This document shows, one piece after another, positions 46,715-57,193 of a stretch of DNA of 64,000 bases (its first letter is position 1; each line of letters begins with the position of its first letter). The DNA comes from Dryas octopetala (taxonomy: Eukaryota > Streptophyta > Magnoliopsida > Rosales > Rosaceae). The position numbers were made by a program, and so were the translations under genes. The notes beneath the pieces were generated by a model. The model did not search any database and was not told where the DNA came from. It saw nothing but the letters and a program-made list of their open reading frames with translations. The stretch lies in contig OY992839.1 of assembly GCA_963921425.1 (NCBI GenBank), positions 436,501-500,500 of the forward strand. The letters are read 5' to 3'.

Positions 46715-46915
46715 TTGGTTCGGAGGTGTAGCTGAAAATTCAAGCACTCGAGTTCAAGTTTTCAGTTTGACCTTTAGAGCCAGGCAATAAGGGAGATAAA
46801 ATCATTTGTGAATCTTTTAGGCCCGACGTGGATTGCATGCTTTTGACCGGCCAAAGGGATTAGTCTGGTGCGCGAAATTTGGCCTAGGACACCTTCGGTT
46901 ACCAAAAAAAAAAAA
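46715..46915 (+). mobile_element. tRNA-derived SINE
   Basis: The head has a box-A-like GTGTAGCTGAA and a box-B-like CGAGTTCAAG about 25 bases later. The body ends with GGGATTAGTCTGGTGCGCG and GGACACCTTCGGTTACC followed by a 14-base A tail. This 3' end is characteristic of a widespread plant SINE group. The target duplication was not resolved because of A/T runs. Confidence 0.75.
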
Positions 46916-46916
46916 A

Positions 46917-47085
46917 ACCCCTTTTTTAAAAAAAAAAAATCTAGATTTTATCTGGAGGACAAGTACTTTTTTCTAATTTTCTGATACAAATAATTCAGGT
47001 AAACCCTTTTTATAAAAAAATAATCTAGATTTTATCTGGGGGACAAGTAGTTTTTTCTAATTTTCTGATACAAATAATTCAGGTA
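46917..47085. repeat. 84-bp tandem duplication next to the SINE tail
   Basis: AATCTAGATTTTATCTGG, the TTTTTTCTAATTTTCTGATA stretch and CAAATAATTCAGGTAAA occur twice with a period of 84 bases (TCTAGA at 46940 and 47024). The copies differ at only a few positions. Confidence 0.85.
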
Positions 47086-49047
47086 AAAATTTAATGAAAA
47101 GTAAAAGAAATTTGAAAAAGATACATTTAGTAATTGGCATGAACCTGAAATAGTTAAGACTGTGTCAAGTAGTAGTGCTGTAGATGTTTTCTCTTTATGG
47201 TCGGTTGGCTTGGCTGGGTCAAGAATCCAGATTCATCATCCAAATGGGCAAGTGGTGGAAAACTACTTGCTACAATTGTGACCTATTTATTGTGAGGCCA
47301 AGGGTCCCCAACTTAGTGGGACATGTCCTGTTGGCCAACACCTGCCCAAGAAATAGAAAAGGAGGAGATGGGTAGCTAACTGATTAACACCATTAATATA
47401 TGATATAAACCAACTTACCTGCTCAACCTGCTTAGATTTTAGCTGTCAATGAACATTTCAGTACCCTACTTACCTACCTACCTAGCTTATTGTTGATGTT
47501 ATTATATATTGTACCATCACACCATTTTCATCTTCATCTTTACATGCACCAACTAACTTAAGTGATAGGGCACTTGTCAATATTTATCATTCAAACAAAA
47601 GGCGGATTTTTGCATGCCCCTTTCTTAAATTTAGAAGACTTTGGTCATTAATTATTTCAAAAAGTGAAGAAAAAAAAAATTCTATTCTTTTAATCGTAAT
47701 GTTTGTCATTCAAACATCTTGGTCTTGCATGCCTAGCTCCACATGTATAGAACTATAGAAATTAAAAGACATATTTTGTGCGTTACAATACTAATTAAAT
47801 GTGATTTTCATGTTAGATATACAGAATATATGTGTGATATATATACTTGGTGCATCATGTGAATATCGAAGGATATGTTACACAGTGAAGATCGAAATGC
47901 ATGTGTATAGGATTCATTTGCTTTTGCATTAAGATTCTCAATCTTTTCGTTCTTTAATTTTCTGGTCTTCATAATGAATAGTATAACATATGTCGTCCAA
48001 ATACGTTTCAGTATAACAACAACAGCCTCAAAATATCGTCGATTTGTCAATTCGAACAATATATATACTGTTTTGACCGACCATTTATCTTTTGTCTCAA
48101 CGTAATACGCAAATCAATTAAGCTAAGAAAATCCTAAAATCACTAGTGCATGCATGGTTAACTGGTTAATTAATTATGATCTCTGCAGTCTCATCTTAGC
48201 ATTCCACTGGATCAACCTAGGGTCCAAGCTTTCGTTGTTAATTAATTACAGTTTGCTCCATCTCTATTCGATCAAAGGCTCTAAAACATTTCAATACCAA
48301 CACGTACGATCAAAACTAAGTTGCATTTAGCGATCAATTACAGAGCAATGTACGCATGGCTGAACATATATATATATGTATATATTTTTTTGTGGTTGTG
48401 TGTGATTGGAACTTGGGGGTGGGGACTTGGGCTGTGGAAAAAATAAAAAAAGGACTTGTTTTCTAGATTCTACCAAATCATACTCTACCAAGAGGGCCCC
48501 AGAAATCATATCATTAGATCCATCTTTACATATATCCAAAGGGAACAACATAGATATTAAAGACAACTTTTAGTTATTTATGATATATGCATGCTTAATT
48601 GCTTCTTAATTATTTTAAGTATAATTCAATGAAGAAAGTTAATTAATCATTGATATGGTAGCTAATTGTATAAATTGCATAGTCAGAGAGTCTCTTTGAC
48701 CAACTGGGCTTAGATTAACACATGCATATATATATATATATATATAGAGCTAAATTTCTAGAATCTGAAAAAGATATTGAAGCAATTAATATTGAAAACT
48801 TGAAGTGTGTGTGGTGTGGCTGCAGGTCGGTGCGTGGGTCGCTAGCAGAATTAAATTGGTAAGTTTTTATGAGGACATGGACTTTCCATTTTTGATGACG
48901 AATATGTGACAGCATAACTATCTACAGTCTCTTTTATATGCTCAAAAGAAGTACAATACTGTGAATATTCTACCATACATTTACATATATGGCATCATAA
49001 AGTGACGATATGCATGGCATATATTTAAGGTTCTGCTTTATATATAT

Positions 49048-49216
49048 TGTTGGTGTGAGTCAACACGTGTGATTATTGTGTAATTATTAGAATTAATTAG
49101 GTGATTTATTAATTCTTGTATTTTAGTTATAGGCCCATGTATATAAACCACTTTTAGTGGTCTTATTCAATTAATCAGAAAATATTGAAACCCTAAACCT
49201 AAGCCTCCTCTGAACA
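49048..49216 (+). repeat. 5' LTR of Copia element
   Basis: 169 bp, TGTTGG...GAACA. It contains a TATA element (TATATAAA at 49140-49147) suited to driving genomic RNA. Confidence 0.95.
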
Positions 49217-49228
49217 TGGTATCAGAGC
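49217..49228 (+). other. Primer-binding site of Copia element
   Basis: TGGTATCAGAGC, immediately after the 5' LTR, is complementary to the initiator methionine tRNA 3' end. This is the usual primer for plant Copia elements. Confidence 0.95.
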
Positions 49229-49490
49229 ATGGTTCTCTATCCTACTGGTTTTTTTGAAGAGTTTTTTTTTCAGAAAAAATTCTACTGTTCATTGCCTTTT
49301 TCCAGCTTTGTGGTTAAGTGCATGCACCTAAGCCTTCAGACCCTGACTTCGAAGGCTGGTATCTGACTTCAGCAGCGACGCCGCCGGACGCCTGCCGCCA
49401 TTGCTCGCGGGCCGGACCCCTGCCACCGTCGCGTGCTCTCTGCTGCTGCTCCACGTCGGTCCGTCCACCATTAGCGACGCCGACACCATC

Positions 49491-49583
49491 GCTGTCCCCC
49501 CTGCCTGCGCGCCGCCGCATCGCTGTCCCCCCTGCCTGCGCGCTGCCGCATCTCTGTCCCCCCTGCCTGCGCGCCTCCGCCCC
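49491..49583 (+). repeat. 31-bp GC-rich tandem repeat in Copia leader
   Basis: About three units of CTGTCCCCCCTGCCTGCGCG followed by a GCCGC-type spacer, with a period of 31 (GCTGTCCC at 49491, 49522, and the variant TCTGTCCC at 49553). It lies in a GC-rich untranslated leader (about 49370-49770) unlike the AT-rich element and host DNA. Confidence 0.85.
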
Positions 49584-49882
49584 TGCCGCGCCTCTGTCGC
49601 ACGCCGATCAACAGCGACGTCAGCCTGCGCGCCTCCGCCACACATCAGCAGCCGTCGCCTGTCCGCCTGTCAGCCTGTCCGCCTCCGCCTGCTCCGTCGC
49701 TCGCGTCAATCACCAGCGAGTCGCTCCGCCTCTGCCTGTGCGACGCCGACCTGGTCTGTCGCGTGTAGGGGCGCTGTTTTGATTTTCTGTTTTTTGTTGA
49801 TTTTCTGTGTTGCTTTGTACTGTAGCAGTGCAGTGGACTGTTCTTCTTTGTGATTTTTTGGCTGTTTGCTCCACGTGCCATC

Positions 49883-52800
49883 ATGTCTCAAACACCTCCC
49901 TCTAGTCCTGGAGGCTCGAACGGAAATAAGAACAAAGATGTGGTTAACTCCAAACTGCCGTTGCCTGCTCTTCCTCCGTTAAGCTCCCAGGATGTGTCAT
50001 CACTTGTCTCACCCGAGAAACTTGATGGCTCGAATTATATTGATTGGGCTCTCATTGTGCAAAATAAAATTAGAGGTCGAAAACGGTGGGGTTTTATCAC
50101 AGGAACACGAGCAGCTCCAGAAGATGTGAATTCGGATGAGTTTGAAACATGGGAGGATGAGAATTGCATGGTCAAGTCTTGGCTTCTTGATGCTATGACC
50201 AAAGAAGTCTGTTCTCTCTTTATTCGATTACCGACGGCGAAGGACATCTGGGACGCGGCCAAACAGACTTATACAGTGAGCCAAGATGCTTCCAAAGCCT
50301 ATCAACTCCATTGTGAGGTAATCTCTGTACGTCAAAATGGTGGATCTATTATTTCCTATTTTGGCAAGCTACAAAAACTTTGGCAGGATATTGATGCAAT
50401 TGAACCTTGCATTATGGATTATGCGAGTGATGTTGAAAAATATACCACTATGATTAACTCTCAGAGATTATACATGTTTCTAGCTGGTTTGGATTCTCAT
50501 CTAGATGGAGTTCGAGGTCGTATTCTTGCCATGTCTCCTCTGCCTAAATTACAGGCGGCCTATGCGATTGTGTGCTCCGAGGCTAATCGGCAAGAAGCTA
50601 TGATGGGGAGTACTGATGGAGCGGTCGCTATGGCGGCCCGAAAATTCTCCAATAAAGATGCTAAGAAACCTGACCGGAAGTGTACTCACTGTGGGGGTAC
50701 AACTCATATGGTCGAAAAATGCTTTAAGCTTCATGGCTATCCAGAGTGGCATCCGAAGGGAATGAAAGCCTCTTCTTCTTCTAATCCGAAGGTTGATAAC
50801 TCAAGCTCCAGGGTGAACTCTGTTAGTTCCTCCAGCTTTGTTGCCAAGTCAGGTATCTCTAACTCTGTTTTGAGTACTTCTGCTTGTACTAGTAATGGTG
50901 CATGGATAATTGATACAGGTGCTACGGATCATATGACTTCTGATCGTTATGTTTTTAGTCATTTTTCATCTGTCTGTCCTAAACCAGTTATTGTTAATGC
51001 TAATGGTGTGTCATCTCCTGTTCTAGGGGGCGGCACGGTCTCCTTCTCCTCTGTTTTATATTTGCATAATGTGCTGTTTGTTCCTTCCCTAAATTGTAAT
51101 CTTATTTCTGTTAGTCAACTAACCAAAACTCATAATTGTGTGGCCACATTCTTTTCTACTCATTGTGTTTTCCAGGACATTCATACCAAGGAGAAGATTG
51201 GCAGTGGTAGAAAGAGTGGTGGTTTGTACTATCTGGATAGTGGGGTTTCCGCTTCAGACAGTAGTGGCATTGTGCGTTTAGTTCGTGATGGTTCCTCAGA
51301 AAATAAGAAGAAGATCTGGTTGTGGCATCGCCGACTTGGTCATCCTTCCTTTAGTTATCTTCGACGTTTATTTCCCTCGTTATTTCTTGGTTTAAACATT
51401 TTCGATTTTAATTGTGAAGTTTGTGTGTTGGCCAAAAGCCATCGTTCTGTGTTTCCTTCTTGTGATAAACGTATGGATGTTCCTTTTGCTTTGGTACACT
51501 CGGATGTTTGGGGTCCTGCCCCATGTGTTACACATAAAGGAATGAAATGGTTTGTGACTTTTATTGATGATTGTACTCGAATGACTTGGGTTTATCTTCT
51601 GAAACATAAAAGTGATGTGTGTGCTGTTTTTCGCCTTTTCCATAAAATGGTTCTCACCCAGTTTGCCTGTCCTATTAAAGTTTTGCGCTCTGATAATGGC
51701 GGTGAGTTCGTTAATACTGAGTTGACTCAGTATTTTGCTTCTACGGGGATTCTTCATCAAACTTCTTGTGCTCATTCTCCACAACAGAATGGGATTGCTG
51801 AACGCAAAAATCGGCATTTATTGGAAGTCACTCGGTCCCTTCTTCTGGGTGGTCACGTGCCATCTTTACTCTGGGGTAATGCTTTGAGTTCGGCTGTCTA
51901 TCTGATTAATCGGACCCCGTCTAGTGTTCTTGACTTTCGGCGACCGTTGGATGTTCTCTCGGATTTTGTTTCTTTACCAGGTATCCTTCATTTGGAACCC
52001 AGGGTTTTTGGGTGTGTTGCTTTTGTCCATTTACATTCTCATCAGCGATCTAAGCTCGCATCTCGGGCCTTGGAGTGTGTATTTGTTGGTTATGGTCCAT
52101 CCCAGAAGAGGTATCGGTGCTATCATCCCTCTACTCAGCGCTTCTATGTCTCTATGGATGTCACTTTTCATGAACATCAACCTTTTTATTCTCCACGTCC
52201 ACTGGATTCTACCCTTCAGGGGGAGGTTTCTAGTGAAGTGCAGAATCGAGACGATGTGTTGTGTTTTGATAAGTTTGGTTATGGGAGTAGTAGTGAGGAA
52301 GAGTCAGAACAGACTGCTGATCACCCAGTGTCTGAGGATGATACTGAGAATGCAGAAATTACTGAAGATGATACTGAGGATATGGTAGGACAAGAACCTA
52401 CAAATTCTGAGCCTGAGGAGTCACCACTCCATGATAGTACCGCCATCTCTCCTACTCCATTGAATCAATCTTCTTCATCCATTGAGGTAACAAACAATAC
52501 TCTTGATTCACATTCTGGTTCAGATCTTGTTTCTAATGCTTCTAAATTTACACTCCCTCCTCGGTCTAACCGAGGACAACCACCAGCTAAATATGAGCCA
52601 GATCCAAATGCCAAAGTTAGGTACTCAATTAATAATCATGTGTCATCTGTTAGGCTGTCAAAGTCATATGAATCGTATGTTCTGCAATTATCTTCTGTTT
52701 CCATTCTTAGTAGATTGCAGGATGCTCTTGCAGATTCTAGATGGACCAAAGCTATGGCTGAAGAAATGGCGGCATTACAGAAGAATTCAACCTGGGAGTT

Positions 52801-54241
52801 GGTTTCTCTACCTAAGGGGAAGAAGACAGTTGGATGCAGATGGGTGTTTGCAGTCAAATACAAAGCTGATGGATCAGTTGAAAGGTATAAGGCAAGGTTG
52901 GTAGCAAAGGGGTATACACAGTCCTATGGCATAGACTACTTGGAGACGTTTGCTCCAGTGGCCAAGTTAAACACAGTACGGGTTCTGTTGTCTTTGGCTG
53001 CTAACAAAGATTGGCCACTTCTTCAGTTTGATGTAAAGAATGCTTTTCTCCATGGTGATTTGACTGAAGAAGTATACATGGATCCTCCTCCAGGTATACC
53101 AGAGTTTGATAATACAAGATTGGTGTGTAGACTGAAAAAGTCTTTATATGGTCTTAAACAATCTCCGAGAGCCTGGTTTGGGAGATTCACCCGTGCGATG
53201 AAGAACTATGGTTATCGGCAGAGTAATTTTGATCACACTTTGTTCCTAAAGAAAAGGGGGAGGAAGATTACTGCTCTTATTATTTACGTTGATGATATGG
53301 TTCTGACTGGAGATGATTATGAGGAAATCTCTAATTTGCAGAGGTACTTGTCTCAAGAGTTTGAAATGAAACAGCTGGGGGACTTAAAGTTCTTTCTTGG
53401 GATAGAAGTGGCTCGGTCTAAACATGGCATATTCCTATCTCAAAGGAAGTATGTTTTAGACTTGTTGTCTGAAACTGGTATGCTTGGGTGTAAGCCAGCT
53501 GTCACTCCTATGGAGCAAAATCATAGACTTTTTGAGTGTTTGGGGGCTTTGCCTGCAGATAAGGGGCGATATCAGAGACTTGTTGGAAGATTGATATATT
53601 TGTCTCACACTAGACCTGACATTGCTTATGCGGTTAGTGTAGTAAGCCAGTTTATGCATGCCCCGTGCAAACCTCATATGGATGCTGTGGAGCGAATTTT
53701 ACAGTATCTAAAATCTGCACCTGGTAAAGGATTGTTGTTTGCTAATCATGGTCATGTAAATGTTGAAGGTTTTTCTGATGCAGACTGGGGAGGTTCAGCA
53801 GATGATAGAAGGTCTACCTCAGGCTATTTTACCTTTGTAGGAGGAAATTTGGTGACTTGGAGAAGTAAGAAGCAATCAGTTGTATCTAGGTCGAGTGCAG
53901 AGGCTGAATACAGAGGTATGGCACTTGGAGTAGTCGAACTTTTGTGGTTGAGACATTTATTGACTGATTTAGGATGTCCACCCACCAAACCTATGGACTT
54001 GTTTTGTGATAACAAATCTGCTATTGATATAGCACATAATCCTGTTCAGCATGATAGAACAAAACACATTGAGATTGATCGACACTTCATCAAAGAGAAA
54101 CTTGAAGCGAAGATTATTAACTTTCCATTTGTAAAGTCCGAAGATCAGCTTGCAGATGTGTTGACCAAGGCTGTGGCAAATCGGGTGTTTTTGGACTCAC
54201 TAGACAAGTTGGGCATGTGCGATATATATGCACCAACTTGA
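49883..54241 (+). CDS. Copia gag-pol polyprotein
   Basis: 1452 residues from the ATG at 49883 to the TGA at 54239; upstream codons in frame lack an ATG. Domains in order: gag (LDGSNYIDWALIVQNKI), CCHC zinc knuckle at about residue 267 (CTHCGGTTHMVEKC), aspartic protease at about 344 (DTGATDH), the integrase zinc-binding GAG_pre-integrase region near 480 (LWHRRLGHPS), the integrase core from about 540 (HSDVWGP, NGIAERKNR), reverse transcriptase with YVDDM near 1135, and RNase H to the C-terminus (SSAEAEYRGMA). No frameshift or internal stop is present. Domain order protease-integrase-RT-RNaseH defines Ty1/copia. I do not assign a lineage. Confidence 0.96.
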   Translation: MSQTPPSSPGGSNGNKNKDVVNSKLPLPALPPLSSQDVSSLVSPEKLDGSNYIDWALIVQNKIRGRKRWGFITGTRAAPEDVNSDEFETWEDENCMVKSWLLDAMTKEVCSLFIRLPTAKDIWDAAKQTYTVSQDASKAYQLHCEVISVRQNGGSIISYFGKLQKLWQDIDAIEPCIMDYASDVEKYTTMINSQRLYMFLAGLDSHLDGVRGRILAMSPLPKLQAAYAIVCSEANRQEAMMGSTDGAVAMAARKFSNKDAKKPDRKCTHCGGTTHMVEKCFKLHGYPEWHPKGMKASSSSNPKVDNSSSRVNSVSSSSFVAKSGISNSVLSTSACTSNGAWIIDTGATDHMTSDRYVFSHFSSVCPKPVIVNANGVSSPVLGGGTVSFSSVLYLHNVLFVPSLNCNLISVSQLTKTHNCVATFFSTHCVFQDIHTKEKIGSGRKSGGLYYLDSGVSASDSSGIVRLVRDGSSENKKKIWLWHRRLGHPSFSYLRRLFPSLFLGLNIFDFNCEVCVLAKSHRSVFPSCDKRMDVPFALVHSDVWGPAPCVTHKGMKWFVTFIDDCTRMTWVYLLKHKSDVCAVFRLFHKMVLTQFACPIKVLRSDNGGEFVNTELTQYFASTGILHQTSCAHSPQQNGIAERKNRHLLEVTRSLLLGGHVPSLLWGNALSSAVYLINRTPSSVLDFRRPLDVLSDFVSLPGILHLEPRVFGCVAFVHLHSHQRSKLASRALECVFVGYGPSQKRYRCYHPSTQRFYVSMDVTFHEHQPFYSPRPLDSTLQGEVSSEVQNRDDVLCFDKFGYGSSSEEESEQTADHPVSEDDTENAEITEDDTEDMVGQEPTNSEPEESPLHDSTAISPTPLNQSSSSIEVTNNTLDSHSGSDLVSNASKFTLPPRSNRGQPPAKYEPDPNAKVRYSINNHVSSVRLSKSYESYVLQLSSVSILSRLQDALADSRWTKAMAEEMAALQKNSTWELVSLPKGKKTVGCRWVFAVKYKADGSVERYKARLVAKGYTQSYGIDYLETFAPVAKLNTVRVLLSLAANKDWPLLQFDVKNAFLHGDLTEEVYMDPPPGIPEFDNTRLVCRLKKSLYGLKQSPRAWFGRFTRAMKNYGYRQSNFDHTLFLKKRGRKITALIIYVDDMVLTGDDYEEISNLQRYLSQEFEMKQLGDLKFFLGIEVARSKHGIFLSQRKYVLDLLSETGMLGCKPAVTPMEQNHRLFECLGALPADKGRYQRLVGRLIYLSHTRPDIAYAVSVVSQFMHAPCKPHMDAVERILQYLKSAPGKGLLFANHGHVNVEGFSDADWGGSADDRRSTSGYFTFVGGNLVTWRSKKQSVVSRSSAEAEYRGMALGVVELLWLRHLLTDLGCPPTKPMDLFCDNKSAIDIAHNPVQHDRTKHIEIDRHFIKEKLEAKIINFPFVKSEDQLADVLTKAVANRVFLDSLDKLGMCDIYAPT

Positions 54242-54248
54242 GGGGGAG
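54240..54248 (+). other. Polypurine tract of Copia element
   Basis: GAGGGGGAG lies directly before the 3' LTR, overlapping the gag-pol stop codon. It primes plus-strand DNA synthesis. Confidence 0.9.
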
Positions 54249-54417
54249 TGTTGGTGTGAGTCAACACGTGTGATTATTGTGTAATTATTAGAATTAATTA
54301 GGTGATTTATTAATTCCTGTATTTTAGTTATAGGCCCATGTATATAAACCACTTTTAGTGGTCTTATTCAATTAATCAGAAAATATTGAAATCCTAAACC
54401 TAAGCCTCCTCTGAACA
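54249..54417 (+). repeat. 3' LTR of Copia element
   Basis: 169 bp and almost identical to the 5' LTR. The visible differences are CTTGTA/CCTGTA and AACCC/AATCC. Confidence 0.95.
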
Positions 54418-55439
54418 TATATTTATTCCTTTTTCTTAATTCTTCTTTTTTCCCCCATTAATTGAAGCAGAAGCTCATTCGATCGATCGAGAATGTGATC
54501 AGCAAAAGTGTCTTCGATCACTTGTGCATATTATTATTTCTTAATTGGCTAGGTATTGGTCCCCAGCCATGCATGCTCTCTCTGAGAGACTCAAAAAGAA
54601 AGAAAAAGCTAGCAAGCTAGCTTAAAAAAGAACCACACGTACAGATACTATATATCTACCTAGCTTTCAGTCCAAAGTGGGAGACTACGTACCACATCCA
54701 CACAATAATTATTGAAGTGAAAGTAATCTACTGTCTAGACAGACGCTTTAACCAAAACAGATCGATATCTTTGTTGCTTTCCAAAAGAAGTCGGATCGAG
54801 CTCGAGGGACTTAATTAATTAATACATATATATATATATGTTACCAAAGAAATGTGTCACTAAAGAGTAAAGAGACATGGTAGCTATATATAGCATGCAT
54901 GCATTTTGATTGTTAATTGTACAATTAGAGGCCTTAATTAATCAATTAATTGGGAACCTCAATATTCATGACTTCTGCATGTACGTTGCATTGCGCGCGC
55001 TTAAAGAAGCTTTTCATCGATCATTTTAGAGAGAGAGAGAGAGGGAGAGATTTCATAAACAAAAATCTACTTTACACATCAGGATGAGAGGAAAGGAAGA
55101 TTTTTAGGTCCTACATATAACCAAACATTACAAAGCTATTGGCCTTCTTACGCAAACCCAAACTAGTAAAAAAAGTTACATCCACTTCTCAAAAACAAAA
55201 CAAAAAATAGTAACAAAGCTACCAACATAAAACACCAAACCCCATTAATTCCCCCAATATTACAACCACTTTTTTATTTCCCCTAAAGTTTTTCATTAAT
55301 TTCTCCGATCGATCCCATTTCTTAATTATTAGTACATCTGACAAAATTAATCCTCCCCTCCCCCCAGCACACACTAATAAACTAATATATACGTACACCT
55401 GAAATTACTGTCTAAAATCCCTCTCAATTTTAATTTTCA
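54418..55439. other. 3' flank of HIPP gene
   Basis: AT-rich, with AT and GA microsatellites (near 54827-54840 and 55030-55045). No supported gene. Confidence 0.5.
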
Positions 55440-55535
55440 TCACATAATGTAGCACCCACTTTCATTGTCATCGTCGGTGAACGTATCTGTAGGATCGGAC
55501 GGCGGAAGGTACAGATACATATCCGGGTGAGAGTA
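55440..55535 (-). pseudogene. Severed C-terminal end of HIPP gene with CaaX box
   Basis: The frame reads YSHPDMYLYLPPSDPTDTF, then an acidic stretch and GCYIM before TGA. CYIM is a CaaX prenylation box. It is separated from the rest of the HIPP gene by the hAT element at 55544-57196. If the element and one copy of its 8-bp target repeat are discounted, this 31-residue tail joins the main frame without a shift. It therefore belongs to the same ancestral exon. Confidence 0.93.
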
Positions 55536-55824
55536 CGTAGTGGTAGGGGTCGGCAATGGGCCGGGCTGGGCTAGCCCGGCCCAAATTTTTTGGGTTCGGG
55601 CCGGGCTCGGGCTTGAATTATAGAAGCCCAATAGGGCTTTCGGGCCGGGCCGGGCCGGGCTTGGGTTTTAATACACAAGCCCAAGGCCCGCCCATCGGGC
55701 TTTGGCTTGCGGGCTTGGAGGGCCGGGCCGGGCTAGGCCCGAACGGGCGGCCCAAAATGGGCCCAAAGCCTATTTAGACACATATATATCTTCAAAAAAA
55801 AAAAAAAAGGAATTTGGCTATATT

Positions 55825-55885
55825 GTGATTTGAACATGAGACCTCAAATAACAAGCTTCAACTCTCAACCAACTGAGCTGACTAG
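55825..55885 (-). other. tRNA-like sequence inside the hAT element
   Basis: On the minus strand, CAGCTCAGTTGGTTGAGAG resembles a tRNA A box and D arm, and GAGGTCTCATGTTCAAATC resembles a T arm and B box. No acceptor stem closes around it, so it is a relic or SINE piece, not a working tRNA gene. Confidence 0.5.
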
Positions 55886-56131
55886 TTTATTTGTCAAGTT
55901 TGTGAATCATAACATATTTAATAGCTCTTTCGTTTATTTACTTCAATAAATTATTAATATGCTTATTAAGTTATTATATAATACTATTATGTTAGTAATA
56001 GTGTAATACCATAAATAATAAACTTTTAAAATTATATACAATATTACAACTATAATAAAACATAAATGTACATATGTATTATTATATATTTTATTACATA
56101 TTTTTATAAACAAACGATGCAATTGTGTTGT

Positions 56132-56710
56132 CAACGATCCAAACCGTTCAAATTTTAGTTCGTCACTCAAAGATAATTTGTGCAAAAAATTAGCTCAATC
56201 GGAGATGTAAAAGTGACATAATGGTGGTCAAATTAATGAACGATCGTGGTTTTTCTAATGATCATCGAATGGGTAGATGAATTTCGATTTAGCCGATTTT
56301 TTGTACGGATGATCTTTGACTATGAACATAGAAAATGAACAGGTCAGATTGTTGAAATCACGTTGTGGTCTTCATAATTATGGAAACAATAAGGTTTCAA
56401 CGGGAAAGTTATTAAAATTATACTCTTCAAGTGTATTTATATGTAGAAGCTCACATATCGATCTTGTTTTCAACGATCCGAACCGTTCAAGTTTTAGTTC
56501 TCCACTCAAAGAGAATTCTTGCAAAAAATTAGTTTAATCGAAGATGTAAAAGTGATTTTTCTAAATGTAACGGTGGTCGAATTAATGAACGATCGTGGTT
56601 TTTCTAATGATAATCGAATGGGTAGATGAATTCTGATTTAGCCGATTTTTTGTAAGGATGATCTTTGACTATGAAAATAGAAAATGAACGGTTCAGATCG
56701 TTGAATTAAT
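56132..56710. repeat. 339-bp-period direct repeat inside hAT element
   Basis: CAACGATCC.AACCGTTCAA, ATGAACGATCGTGGTTTTTC, the ATCGAATGGGTAGATGAATT stretch and GATGATCTTTGACTATGAA occur twice in the same order, starting at 56132 and 56471. Confidence 0.85.
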
Positions 56711-57193
56711 GAAATGACGATTGTGGTTTAATAACTTTAATTATACTTGTATTATAAAAGTTGTATATACACATATACATATACATTTATATTTTATTAT
56801 ACTTGTAATGTTGTATATAATTTTAAAAGTTTATTACTTTATTATTTATGGTATTACATAATTTACACTATTACTATTTACTAACATTATAGTATTATAT
56901 AATAACTTAATAAGCATATTAATAATTTATTATAGTAAACAAATAAAAAACCTATTAAATATGTTATGATTTCCAAATTGGGCTTTGGGTCGGGCTTTGG
57001 GCCGGGCTTTGGGCGGGCCTAAACGGGCCGGGCTTCGGGCGGCCCATGGGCTTCAAGGGGATGGCCCAAGCCCAACCCAAGAGACTGTCGGGCCGGGCCG
57101 GGCCGGCCCAATTTTCGGGCCAAATCGGGCTTCGGGCCTAATGGGCCGGGCGGGCTTCGGGTGGGCTTCGGGCCTTGGGCTTTTTGGTGAGGC

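Larger units (their letters stand above)
45781..49047. other. Intergenic region upstream of the Copia element
   Basis: About 3.3 kb without a supported gene. It holds a SINE (46715-46915), an 84-bp tandem duplication (46917-47085), and AT runs near 48369 and 48726. Confidence 0.5.
49048..54417 (+). mobile_element. Complete Ty1/copia LTR retrotransposon
   Basis: The 5370-bp element has 169-bp LTRs at 49048-49216 and 54249-54417. They start TGTTGG, end GAACA and differ at only two positions that I can see. It is flanked by TATAT on both sides (49043-49047 and 54418-54422). A primer-binding site, polypurine tract and a single uninterrupted gag-pol frame are present. Near-identical LTRs and an open frame indicate a recent insertion, possibly still autonomous. 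It lies about 1 kb downstream of the HIPP gene. Confidence 0.96.

Noticed and set aside
49318..49782. Long open frames on both strands of the GC-rich Copia leader
   Set aside because: They are Ala/Pro/Arg-rich, overlap each other in several frames and derive from tandem GC-rich repeats before the gag start. Low-complexity open frames, not genes.
55556..55777. Gly/Ala/Pro-rich frame at the left of the hAT element (and 56985-57263 at the right)
   Set aside because: Arises from GGGCCGGGC-type subterminal repeats, not a protein gene.
55825..55885. Functional tRNA gene
   Set aside because: A-box and B-box-like words are present but no acceptor or anticodon stem can be formed, and it lies inside a transposon.
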